Assembly (NCBI RefSeq): GCF_043951865.1 | Contig: NZ_JBINJF010000009.1 | Location: forward strand, 62,001 to 126,000 | DNA: 64,000 nucleotides | Direction of reading: 5' to 3' | Origin: JAMQKA01 sp043951865 | GTDB taxonomy: Bacteria; Bacteroidota; Rhodothermia; Balneolales; Balneolaceae | In this document: positions 36,349 to 44,760 of the stretch, one piece after another | Numbering within the stretch: position 1 is the first letter of the stretch | How the letters are laid out: each line of letters opens with the position of its first letter | The notes under the pieces: generated by a model | The model's database searches: none | What the model was told of the DNA's origin: nothing | What the model saw: the letters and a program-made list of their open reading frames with translations, nothing else | Program-made: the position numbers and the translations under genes

Positions 36349-38120
36349 TCTCCGTCAAGGTTGATCGATTCATCACCAAAAAAAATGGGATCTTCAGGCT
36401 CGTCGTGCAGTTTGCGGGCTGTGTAAGAAACATTGCGCTGCAGGTACTCAAATAGATCTGAAATGTTGGTCCTGCGCTGCTGAAGTCCCTTTGCAAAGTA
36501 ATACGGGAAGATATGGTGCTTTTTATCCTCCTGCCCATTCCCCAGATACAGGTGGGTCGACTGATCCAGCTCTGAAGAAAACAGTATCGCCAGCCTTTCG
36601 TTCTCATTGACCAGGGAGATCGCCGCATTTTGAAGCGGTTGCCGGAATCGCGGCAGTGAGCTGCTCCCTTCACCGATTGCTTCTGCCGACTGGCGGAAAT
36701 CGATATTGTTGATGATAACAGTTGATTGTGAAGGAATGCTGGCAATGGTTTTATACAGGGAAATCAGGTTGATCGCCGTTTGTGCCGTACTGTCTTCAGA
36801 AGTCAGCAGCAGCGCGGGTTGATAGTCTCCCTGTGTGTCCTGCAACACGCCATACCCACTCAGGTAGACAAAGATGTTGGAGCTGTCGGTGGCTGTATAA
36901 CGCATGAGTGCCATGACAGAATCTACCGGCTGCCGGGTCGTCAGATCTTCCATCCGGTAAATGCTGTCGGAGGGATATCCCAGAGCATTCTGCAGGTAGG
37001 TTTCGATGAGTTGCAGGTCTCGTCCCGTATACTTTCTGGGCGTATAGTTTCCCCGGTATTCTTCATTACCAACGAGCATACCTATACCGTGCTTATTCGA
37101 TGCGTTTAATATCGGGATATTCGTTTCCACATCAATTCTACCAAACGGAACCGTGGGAACGGCCACGACCTGGTTCTTTTTGGCAAAATCGGAAGTTCTC
37201 CAGACAAGAGACACATCTCCCCTAGCAATGAAATTATCCGAAATGCCGTACAGAACCTTGTACCATTCCCGGCCGGCCTCTTCCACTATTTGAAGCTGAC
37301 TTCCCTCAATGAGTTCAGCCAACACATTTTCAATGGATTCATCGGGGGCATTTCTTAGTTCTGTCACCGGTGTCTCCACCCTGGCAAACGGCCGGAGGAT
37401 GGAATCCAGCGGGTATGAAAAAAGGTAGGTGCTGTCGCTGTATCCGACTTCGATATTTACGGGGCCGGGATCCGGATCCGTAATTTCTGCTGCACTTAAC
37501 ACCGAACCGAGATCAACATTTATCTGGCCATTGCTGAGCCCATAACGCTGCTGTTCGGTGATCGCATCCCCGTTGTAATAAATATTGATGGTGGCCGAAT
37601 CATGTTCGGCGCTGGATACCCGCGCAGTATCGGTTTTGATCTGCCAGCCCGATGTCCGCAGAAAACGCTCCTCTCCCGTGGGGCGGGGTTCCCCATCGGG
37701 TTTGAAATTCAGAGTCGAACTCAGCACCAGCAGTCCACCGACAGTATTGAGCGTCACCGTTTCCAGGCGCCCCTCAATGCCGTTAACGGCATTGGAATTG
37801 GCCAGGTAAAAAGCGGTAGCCGCCCCCATTACGCCCAGCGAAAAGAAAAAAGGACGAATTTTGTAGTCCTGTACATACCGCTCCATGAGAACTTTTTGTG
37901 CAAATTCATACCGCTGTTGGGACATCAGCTGCAGGTGCAGAACAGGATCTTCTGCAGTTGGCGGCTGGGATACCGCAGGAAACTCCCGGGAGGAAAGCAG
38001 CGTGTAATCCTCCGGATCGATCGTCTGTGTATCTTTAACCATCCACCGCGGATTGGTGCAGGCTCCCAGTACCAGGACCAGGACCAGGAAAAAGAGGTTA
38101 TATTGAAATAAACGGTTCAA
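36345..38120 (-). CDS. Lipoprotein with SH3-like domain and catalytically dead caspase-like domain
   Basis: The 591-residue protein has a lipobox (LVLVLGAC, C21), a middle region with an SH3-like segment (about 249-309, containing LIEGSQLQIVEEAGREWYKVLY) and a C-terminal peptidase-C14-like fold: IPILNASNKHGIGMLVGNEEY, GRDLQLIETYLQNALGYPSDSIYRMEDLT, then IFVYLSGYGVLQDTQG and STVIINNIDFRQSAE. In active caspase-like enzymes the last two read GHG and DxC; here they are GYG (Y423) and IDF (F475), so both catalytic residues are missing. Start TTG at 38120 is forced by a stop 9 bases upstream. It lies 9 bases after the barrel gene. Confidence 0.75.
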   Translation of the reverse strand: MNRLFQYNLFFLVLVLVLGACTNPRWMVKDTQTIDPEDYTLLSSREFPAVSQPPTAEDPVLHLQLMSQQRYEFAQKVLMERYVQDYKIRPFFFSLGVMGAATAFYLANSNAVNGIEGRLETVTLNTVGGLLVLSSTLNFKPDGEPRPTGEERFLRTSGWQIKTDTARVSSAEHDSATINIYYNGDAITEQQRYGLSNGQINVDLGSVLSAAEITDPDPGPVNIEVGYSDSTYLFSYPLDSILRPFARVETPVTELRNAPDESIENVLAELIEGSQLQIVEEAGREWYKVLYGISDNFIARGDVSLVWRTSDFAKKNQVVAVPTVPFGRIDVETNIPILNASNKHGIGMLVGNEEYRGNYTPRKYTGRDLQLIETYLQNALGYPSDSIYRMEDLTTRQPVDSVMALMRYTATDSSNIFVYLSGYGVLQDTQGDYQPALLLTSEDSTAQTAINLISLYKTIASIPSQSTVIINNIDFRQSAEAIGEGSSSLPRFRQPLQNAAISLVNENERLAILFSSELDQSTHLYLGNGQEDKKHHIFPYYFAKGLQQRRTNISDLFEYLQRNVSYTARKLHDEPEDPIFFGDESINLDGE

Positions 38121-38129
38121 GCAGTGGTA

Positions 38130-39353
38130 TTAGAATGTAAAAACAGCTCCGATTCCTATGACATGACGAAACGAAAAGTGCGAATTTTCCTGCGGATGCG
38201 AAACCCACAACGGGAGATCGTACCGAAGCACCAGGCCCCGCGGGTTGCCAAGATAATCAGGAATATTGAAGGAAAACGTAAAGCCGAGACCTGCATCCGA
38301 AAGCACGTGAGACTCTTCAAGGCTTGTCAGTCCCAGTGAAGTACCGGTATCATTAAAGATATACGAACGCAGCCTCATAAAATTACCGATCACCGGAATA
38401 TTGCGGATTGCCCGGTCGAGCGGGTTGGGATAGTCCAGTTCGATATTGAGTGCTCCCACGGAGGTCAGCAGAGGACTCAGCCCGTTTTCAAGTGCAGAAA
38501 TATCCTGCTCGCTGTATCCTCTCAAGTTCGCCCCGCCCGCTACCTGGAAGAGACCCGTTGACATCCACGAGGTGGGAATGGTGCCTTTGGCACGAACCAG
38601 GCTGTTCTGGTTCCACTGAACGATCGGCCGGAAGCTGCGGCTAAACAGAAACTCCGGTGCGGTCTTTTCGGAAGCCAGCCCTGAAAAAAGGCGTGTATGG
38701 AGTCCAAACCCGGACCCCAGCAAAAACTGCTGCTTCAGTTCCACGGCCGCGTAAACAAATGGAGAAGTCTCTCCCGCAATATTTGCCTTAACATCGGCCT
38801 TGACTTGATAGCGGCCCAGGACGTTTGCATTGTTCAGTTCAAATCCCAGTGTTCCAAGCCACAGCCATTCCTGCTGCCACGTATGCGGGAAAAGTAGATA
38901 GGAATCGTCAAAGCGCTTTTGTGCAGTAATTCCGGCAGAAAACGTTACAAACTGACGCTCGTCAAAACCCGGCTGCCACCGTTTATTAAATTGGATGCCG
39001 TGACGCGAAAATCCGGCCCTGATGGAACTGGCAAGCCGTATATTCCCCTCGCTGTTGAACCCCGAGATGGAAGGAATCGGTTCGGTAAATTCAACATTGT
39101 AGGATATGGGGTCTTCTGGCCACCACGTTCCGAGCCAGATCCCTGCATTCAACCGGTGGGGGCCATCCTGAAATGTGCCGGGGACCTGGCCTGTCACACG
39201 CACTCCTGCGCGAATACCGTCCACGTCATTGTACCAGACATCCGGGTAAGGCAGCAGCTCATAGCTTTTCGTCTCTTGCGCCATGCCCGGAGTGGCAAGA
39301 AATAGACCTATAAATATGGCGGCACAACACGTTGCGAGAGGCGGAATTTTCAT
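38130..39353 (-). CDS. Outer-membrane beta-barrel protein
   Basis: The 407-residue protein (ATG at 39353) has a signal peptide (CCAAIFIGLFLATPGMAQ) and continues as alternating amphipathic strands, ending with FRHVIGIGAVFTF, the aromatic C-terminal strand of outer-membrane barrels. VWYNDVDGIRAGVRVTGQV at the start and GGANLRGYSEQDISALENG near the end resemble surface-antigen/BamA-like barrels. No POTRA domains are present. It overlaps the Nudix stop by 1 base and precedes the caspase-like lipoprotein by 9, so they are probably made together. Confidence 0.78.
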   Translation of the reverse strand: MKIPPLATCCAAIFIGLFLATPGMAQETKSYELLPYPDVWYNDVDGIRAGVRVTGQVPGTFQDGPHRLNAGIWLGTWWPEDPISYNVEFTEPIPSISGFNSEGNIRLASSIRAGFSRHGIQFNKRWQPGFDERQFVTFSAGITAQKRFDDSYLLFPHTWQQEWLWLGTLGFELNNANVLGRYQVKADVKANIAGETSPFVYAAVELKQQFLLGSGFGLHTRLFSGLASEKTAPEFLFSRSFRPIVQWNQNSLVRAKGTIPTSWMSTGLFQVAGGANLRGYSEQDISALENGLSPLLTSVGALNIELDYPNPLDRAIRNIPVIGNFMRLRSYIFNDTGTSLGLTSLEESHVLSDAGLGFTFSFNIPDYLGNPRGLVLRYDLPLWVSHPQENSHFSFRHVIGIGAVFTF

Positions 39354-39805
39354 CAATGAATCGGGATTTCCCAGTCTTCTATTATAGCTTTTGACAACAA
39401 TATATCATGAATAAACCGTAATATTCTCCGCTGTTCTGGCCAGTAAATATAATGTTCTGCTTTATCAATCGTAATCCATTTATAGCGGGTGTGCTCCTCG
39501 TTAAGCCGGATGTCCGGCGCCCGGTTTAATTCTGCTGCAAAAACAGGGATCTGGTGTATCATATCGGTCGAGGGCTCATAAAATTGATTTAACGTTGGAG
39601 GTGACCAAAACCGTTCGGGATCTACACTCAGCTCTTCGTTAAGCTCTCGAAGAGCCGCTTGCCAGGCGGTCTCTCCCGGTTTTACTTTGCCGCCGACCAT
39701 CCGCCACTGCCCGGCATACATTTTGTTTTTCGCGCGTTTTGCTACAAAAAATTGAGGAGTATCCTCTATAAAACGGTAGGGATACAGATCTACCAGCCGC
39801 GGCAT
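39353..39805 (-). CDS. Nudix hydrolase
   Basis: The 150-residue protein has a complete Nudix box, GGKVKPGETAWQAALRELNEELSV (GX5EX7REXXEEXGU pattern with S in place of the last G), in a domain that begins FFVAKRAKNKMYAGQWRMVGG. It should hydrolyse a nucleoside diphosphate linked to another moiety; MutT-like or dATP/NUDT2-like use is possible. It follows ugd by 12 bases. Confidence 0.9.
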   Translation of the reverse strand: MPRLVDLYPYRFIEDTPQFFVAKRAKNKMYAGQWRMVGGKVKPGETAWQAALRELNEELSVDPERFWSPPTLNQFYEPSTDMIHQIPVFAAELNRAPDIRLNEEHTRYKWITIDKAEHYIYWPEQRRILRFIHDILLSKAIIEDWEIPIH

Positions 39806-39817
39806 ATTTTTGAAGGA

Positions 39818-41170
39818 TCAGGCGTTGTCGGGTTGCATTTCAGGGACGTTAACCGTTGGGCGACCGATGCTAAAGTATTTGATATCCATATCCTCTATCC
39901 GCTTGAGATCGTAAAGGTTACGACCATCAAAGATAACCGCTTCCTTCATCAGTTTCGGGAAATTATCAAACGAAGGTCGCCGGAACTCATTCCATTCGGT
40001 GCAGATCACGAGAGCGTCCACTCCCCGCAGCGCGTCTTTTTGATCGTGTACAAAATCGGTGTTCTCCAGCACCTCTTCATCTGCAGCCGCCCTGAAAGTA
40101 GCGATCGCCTCGGGGTCATAGGCTTTTAGTTTTGCCCCCCGTTGTACCAGCTCCTTGGTGACATACAGGGCCGGAGCTTCCCTGATATCATCGGTTTCAG
40201 GCTTGAAAGAGAGTCCCCAGATACCAAATGTTTTGCCGGTAAAATCATCCGTTCCGAAAAACTTCTCCATTTTGGGGAGCAGGGAGATCTTTTGTGCATC
40301 GTTGATCTTCATTACGGAATCGAGAATTTTGAAATCATAGCCGAACTGGGAAGCGGTCTGATGAATCGCCTGCACATCTTTGGGGAAGCAGCTGCCCCCG
40401 TACCCGATGCCGGCAAAAAGGAATCGCTTGCCGATACGGGAATCCGTGCCGATACCCCGCCGCACGTGATCGACATTGGCCCCTACCCGCTCACAGATAT
40501 TGGCAATCTCGTTCATAAACGTAATTTTAGTGGCCAGGAAAGAGTTGGCAGCATATTTCGTGAGTTCCGAACTCCGTTCATCCATAACGATGATCGGGTT
40601 GCCGCTGCGCACGAACGGTTCATACAGGAGCTCCATCTTTTCCGCTGCCCGCTTGCTGGAAGTCCCGATAACGACTCGTTCAGGCTTCAAAAAATCCTCA
40701 ACCGCGGCTCCTTCACGCAAAAATTCGGGGTTGGAGACAACGTCAAAATCGGTGGTCGCGTTGGCCGCAATTCGCCGGCGTACCTGCTCGGCAGTGCCAA
40801 CCGGCACCGTGCTTTTGTTGACAATGACCTTGTATTCATCAATCAGGTTTCCGAGCTGTTCCGCCACCTTAAGGACGGCACTCAGGTCGGCCTGTCCGTC
40901 GGCGCCCGGCGGTGTTGGAAGACACAGGAAAATGAGTTCCGCCTGTTTGACAGAATGCTCCAAGTTAGTTGTAAAATGCAGGCGATCCTCTTTTATCGAG
41001 CGGCTGAATAACCGATGCAGTCCGGGTTCATAAATAGGTATTTCCCCCTGCTTCAGGGTTTGGATCTTCTCTTCATCGATATCAACGCATGTAACGTTAT
41101 TTCCCGAGTCAGCAAAGCAGGTGCCCGAGACAAGTCCTACATAACCGGTACCTATTACGGCAATATCCAT
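39818..41170 (-). CDS. ugd: UDP-glucose 6-dehydrogenase
   Basis: The 450-residue protein has the NAD-binding loop IGTGYVG at its start, VGLVSGTCFADSGNNVTCVDID, NKSTVPVGTAEQV and the catalytic cysteine in GIGYGGSCFPKDVQAI, the features of UDP-glucose/UDP-ManNAc dehydrogenases. VSNPEFLREGAAVEDFLKPERVVIG is typical of Ugd. It makes UDP-glucuronate for surface polysaccharide or lipid modification in the cytoplasm. It starts 3 bases after the greA stop, an unusual partner, and heads towards envelope-related genes. Confidence 0.95.
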   Translation of the reverse strand: MDIAVIGTGYVGLVSGTCFADSGNNVTCVDIDEEKIQTLKQGEIPIYEPGLHRLFSRSIKEDRLHFTTNLEHSVKQAELIFLCLPTPPGADGQADLSAVLKVAEQLGNLIDEYKVIVNKSTVPVGTAEQVRRRIAANATTDFDVVSNPEFLREGAAVEDFLKPERVVIGTSSKRAAEKMELLYEPFVRSGNPIIVMDERSSELTKYAANSFLATKITFMNEIANICERVGANVDHVRRGIGTDSRIGKRFLFAGIGYGGSCFPKDVQAIHQTASQFGYDFKILDSVMKINDAQKISLLPKMEKFFGTDDFTGKTFGIWGLSFKPETDDIREAPALYVTKELVQRGAKLKAYDPEAIATFRAAADEEVLENTDFVHDQKDALRGVDALVICTEWNEFRRPSFDNFPKLMKEAVIFDGRNLYDLKRIEDMDIKYFSIGRPTVNVPEMQPDNA

Positions 41171-41173
41171 CTG

Positions 41174-41647
41174 TTATCGTTCTATGTTTTTTATTTCCAA
41201 TTTCAGTGTTCCTGCGGGCACATCCACCTCAACGACCTCGCCTATCTCGCATCCCAGAATCGCCTGGCCGATGGGAGAGTCAACCGAAATCTTGTTTTCC
41301 TTGAAATTGGCCTCGTCTTTGGAGACAAGCGTGTACTTAACCTCTTTATCGGTCTTGTGGTTGTGGATTGTTACCGTGGAAAGGAGATAAGCCTTGTCGG
41401 TTTTTATTTCATCTTCATCCAGTATCCGAGCATTTGCCAGTGCATTTTCAAGCTCAGAGATCCGCTTCTCAAGCATCCCCTGTGCCTCTTTGGCGGCATC
41501 ATACTCGGCATTCTCGCTTAAGTCACCCTTCGCACGTGCCTCGGCAATCTCTTCGGCGATCTCTTTCCGCCCACGGGTCTTTAAATCTTTAAGTTCTGCT
41601 TCCAGTCTTTCGAAACCTTCTCTGGACAGATAATTCTTATCACTCAT
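41174..41647 (-). CDS. greA: Transcription elongation factor GreA
   Basis: From the ATG at 41647 the 157-residue protein has the GreA coiled coil (YLSREGFERLEAELKDLKTRGRKEIAEEIAEARAKGDLSENAEYDAAKEAQ in pieces) with the tip acidic motif DLSENAEYDAAK, and a C-terminal FKBP-like domain (SVDSPIGQAILGCEIGEVVEVDVPAG). It stimulates RNA cleavage in backtracked RNA polymerase. It is the first gene of the tight six-gene run to the DMT transporter. Confidence 0.96.
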   Translation of the reverse strand: MSDKNYLSREGFERLEAELKDLKTRGRKEIAEEIAEARAKGDLSENAEYDAAKEAQGMLEKRISELENALANARILDEDEIKTDKAYLLSTVTIHNHKTDKEVKYTLVSKDEANFKENKISVDSPIGQAILGCEIGEVVEVDVPAGTLKLEIKNIER

Positions 41648-41818
41648 GGTGTCGAGGTTCTGCTTTTTCATTCAAAATGTACTTCAAAAAAAGAATGCCA
41701 GCCGAAGCTGACATAAATATTTTACGTACTTTCCAGTTTGTTAGGCGCTAAAAATACTATGATATTTGTATTAATGCTAACGATTTTACCTTCGTTACTT
41801 TCAAGAAAGTCCAGCTGT

Positions 41819-42355
41819 ATGAGTATTAAAAAGCTTACTACGAAACAGATTTTGAAGAACAATCGCTCCCGGTCGGTCCCGGAGCCGATGCAACATCTGA
41901 AAATTTTGCTGCATAACCTGCGCAGTATGCACAACGTGGGAGCGGCTTTCCGCAGTGCCGATGCGTTCGGCATTTCAGAGATCCTGATTTCCGGTTTTAC
42001 GCCTGCCCCGCCCCGGCCGGAAATATCCAAAACGGCGATCGGGGCTGAACAGTTTGTGGACTGGAAGCAATTCGAGGATGCGGAATTCCTTTTTAACCAG
42101 CTTCGGGAAGCCGGTTTTCACCTGGTGGGGATCGAACAGACCGACAACAGCATCCACCTGCCCGATTACCAGCCGCCGGAGCAGAAAAAGCTGTGCCTCG
42201 TTTTCGGCAATGAGGTAACGGGCATTGATGAGACGATTATGCCCCATATCGATCAATTTGTAGATATACCCCAGTACGGGAACAAGCACTCCCTGAACGT
42301 CTCCGTGGCAGTGGGGGTAACGCTGTACGGGTTCCTGCAAAAATCGTGGTCATAA
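41819..42355 (+). CDS. TrmH/SpoU family RNA methyltransferase
   Basis: From the ATG at 41819 the 178-residue protein shows the SPOUT motifs: LLHNLRSMHNVGAAFRSADAFGI (motif 1), LCLVFGNEVTGIDETIM (motif 2) and KHSLNVSVAVGVTLYGFL (motif 3). The deep trefoil knot binds SAM. It probably 2'-O-methylates tRNA or rRNA; it lacks the extra N-domain of larger members. The frame is open 27 codons earlier, but that part is hydrophobic and not family-like. Confidence 0.9.
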   Translation: MSIKKLTTKQILKNNRSRSVPEPMQHLKILLHNLRSMHNVGAAFRSADAFGISEILISGFTPAPPRPEISKTAIGAEQFVDWKQFEDAEFLFNQLREAGFHLVGIEQTDNSIHLPDYQPPEQKKLCLVFGNEVTGIDETIMPHIDQFVDIPQYGNKHSLNVSVAVGVTLYGFLQKSWS

Positions 42356-42521
42356 TGAGATGTTGCACCCCCTCTTAAAAAAGGACGGAATCAACACCGG
42401 GAGTCCGGCCGGTCTGAGCCCGACCCGATTTAAGCGGCGCGAATTTCGGATTTTTAAATTTAAGCTGTTATTTTCGCTCTCAATCTGAACTACCGAATTA
42501 TTAATCCAACAGTTGACGCGA

Positions 42522-44558
42522 ATGTCGAAAAAGCTTCTTGTAACCTCTGCCCTGCCCTACGCCAACGGTCCTATTCACCTCGGACATATTGCAGGTGCTT
42601 ATCTTCCCGCCGATCTTTTTGTGAGATACAAGCGCCTTAAAAACGCCGATGTAGTCTATATTTGCGGCTCCGATGAGCATGGAGTGCCTATTACCATTGC
42701 CGCAGAAAAAGAAGGCGTTGCCCCGCAGGATATTGTGGACAAATTTCATGAGATGAACAAGCGGGTGTTCGAGGAATTCAAGATTTCGTTCGACTACTAC
42801 GGCCGAACCAGCTCGGATGTGCACCGGGAGACATCCCAGGAGATTTTCAAGAAGTTGTATGAGAAGGGCATCTTCACGAAAAAGGTGGAGGAACAGCTCT
42901 ATGACGAGGAAGCAGACATGTTCCTACCCGACCGGTATGTGAAAGGCACCTGCCCCAGTTGTGGCTACGAAGAAGCCTACGGCGACCAGTGCGAACAGTG
43001 CGGCACCTCCCTCTCTCCCACTGAACTGATCGACCCGAGAAGTGCATTGACCGGCAACAAGCCGATTACCAAGAAAACCGAACACCTGTACCTGCCGATG
43101 GGAGACTACCAGCAGGAGCTGGAGGAATGGCTCGACACCCGTAAAAACTGGAAACCCAACGTAATGGGACAGGTCAAAAGCTGGCTGAACGACGGGCTCA
43201 GCGACCGGGCCATGACGCGTGACCTGACCTGGGGCGTTCCGGTTCCGGTGGAAGGATTCGAGGACAAAGTGCTCTACGTATGGTTCGACGCTCCCATCGG
43301 CTATATATCCGCCACAAAAGAATGGGCCCGGCAGCAGGGCGATCCGGAACGCTGGAAAGCGTACTGGCAGGATGAGGAGGTTGAACTGGTTCACTTTATC
43401 GGGAAAGACAACATCGTATTTCATTGCATCATTTTTCCCATGCTGCTGATGCAACACGGCGATTATGTGCTGCCTGAAAATGTACCGGCCAACGAGTTCC
43501 TGAACCTGGAGGGCAAGAAGCTCTCCACCTCCCGCGGGTGGGCGGTTTGGCTGAACGAGTACCTCGAAGAGTTCGAGGCCGACCTCCTGCGGTATGTTCT
43601 GGGTACCATCCTTCCTGAAACCAAAGATTCCGACTTTTCCTGGAGCGATTTCCAAACGAAGGTCAACAGTGAGCTTGCCGATGTTCTCGGAAACTTTATC
43701 TTCCGAACGACATCCTTTACCTCCAAATATTTTGACGGTACAGTTCCCGCACTGACAGATCCCTCTCCCAAAGACAGGGAAGCCCTGGACCAGATTGAAC
43801 AGCACAAAAAGAGCATTGCAGAAAAGTATGAGCATTATAAAATCCGTGAAGCGATTGCCGAAACCCTGAACCTGGCGCGCGTGGGGAATAAATATTTTAC
43901 GGAGATGGAACCGTGGAAAACCCGTAAAGAGGATCCCCGGGCTTGTGCTAATACGTTACACGTCTGTCTTCAGATATCCGCGGCCCTTTCGGTGCTTTTC
44001 CACCCGGTTCTGCCCGGCAAGATGGCACAACTCAGAAACCAGCTCGGACTGCCGGAGGATATCGGCTGGGATGCGGTGAACGACCAGTTGATGGAAGTGG
44101 GTAAAGCAGTGGAGCAGGGCGAAATCCTGTTCCAGAAAATTGAGGATGAACAGATCGAGCAGCAGCTGCAGAAATTGAAGGATCGCGCTGCAGAGATGTC
44201 GGAAGACGGGCAAACGGCGGACTACGAACCGCTTAAGGATGAAATTGAGTTCGACGACTTTACGGCCATCGATATACGGGCGGGCAAGATTGTCGAGGCC
44301 CGGCCTATCGAAAAAGCAGACAAGCTGCTTAGGCTGACGGTAGACCTCGGCTTCGAGACGCGAACAATCGTCTCAGGCATTGCTCCCGATTTCGACCCGG
44401 AAGAGATCGTGGGACAAAAGGTCTGCGTGGTGGCCAACCTGGCACCCAAAGCCCTGATGGGGGTTGAAAGCAACGGGATGATTTTAATGGCCGAAACGGC
44501 CGACGGGAGGCTCCGTTTCGTAGAAACGGATGCCGAACCCGGCAGCCCGATTACCTGA
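42522..44558 (+). CDS. metG: Methionyl-tRNA synthetase with C-terminal tRNA-binding domain
   Basis: From the ATG at 42522 the 678-residue protein has the HIGH-like HLGH (19-22) in SALPYANGPIHLGH, a zinc knuckle (CPSCGYEEAYGDQCEQCG), a KMSKS-like EGKKLSTSRGW, and a C-terminal Trbp111/EMAP domain (FDDFTAIDIRAGKIVEARP...VANLAPKALMGVESNGM). It charges initiator and elongator tRNA-Met. A TTG at 42513 is the alternative start. Confidence 0.96.
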   Translation: MSKKLLVTSALPYANGPIHLGHIAGAYLPADLFVRYKRLKNADVVYICGSDEHGVPITIAAEKEGVAPQDIVDKFHEMNKRVFEEFKISFDYYGRTSSDVHRETSQEIFKKLYEKGIFTKKVEEQLYDEEADMFLPDRYVKGTCPSCGYEEAYGDQCEQCGTSLSPTELIDPRSALTGNKPITKKTEHLYLPMGDYQQELEEWLDTRKNWKPNVMGQVKSWLNDGLSDRAMTRDLTWGVPVPVEGFEDKVLYVWFDAPIGYISATKEWARQQGDPERWKAYWQDEEVELVHFIGKDNIVFHCIIFPMLLMQHGDYVLPENVPANEFLNLEGKKLSTSRGWAVWLNEYLEEFEADLLRYVLGTILPETKDSDFSWSDFQTKVNSELADVLGNFIFRTTSFTSKYFDGTVPALTDPSPKDREALDQIEQHKKSIAEKYEHYKIREAIAETLNLARVGNKYFTEMEPWKTRKEDPRACANTLHVCLQISAALSVLFHPVLPGKMAQLRNQLGLPEDIGWDAVNDQLMEVGKAVEQGEILFQKIEDEQIEQQLQKLKDRAAEMSEDGQTADYEPLKDEIEFDDFTAIDIRAGKIVEARPIEKADKLLRLTVDLGFETRTIVSGIAPDFDPEEIVGQKVCVVANLAPKALMGVESNGMILMAETADGRLRFVETDAEPGSPIT

Positions 44559-44560
44559 CA

Positions 44561-44574
44561 CATTCAACATCCAG
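44561..44574 (-). repeat. Two heptamers CTGGATG TTGAATG (minus orientation)
   Basis: CATTCAA CATCCAG lies 2 bases after the metG stop; on the minus strand it reads CTGGATG TTGAATG, the same heptamer family as after uup and after the carboxyltransferase gene. Confidence 0.45.
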
Positions 44575-44760
44575 ACGCCGTTATTAATACGACGGGGTAC
44601 CGGAAGGGACAATTGGGAGTATCGGGTTTCAAAAATGTTCGAGTTTAATTCTTTCTTTAGTCACTTTATAAATGCATTTGGATTTGCCGGTAGTGCCCGG
44701 ATGCGTTCATAAATGTTAAGACACTATTTTAACTGCGACCAAAAATAAGGAGATTTTCAT

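Noticed and set aside
40142..41011. 289-codon frame antisense to ugd
   Set aside because: Shadow of the ugd gene, which has full dehydrogenase motifs on the other strand.
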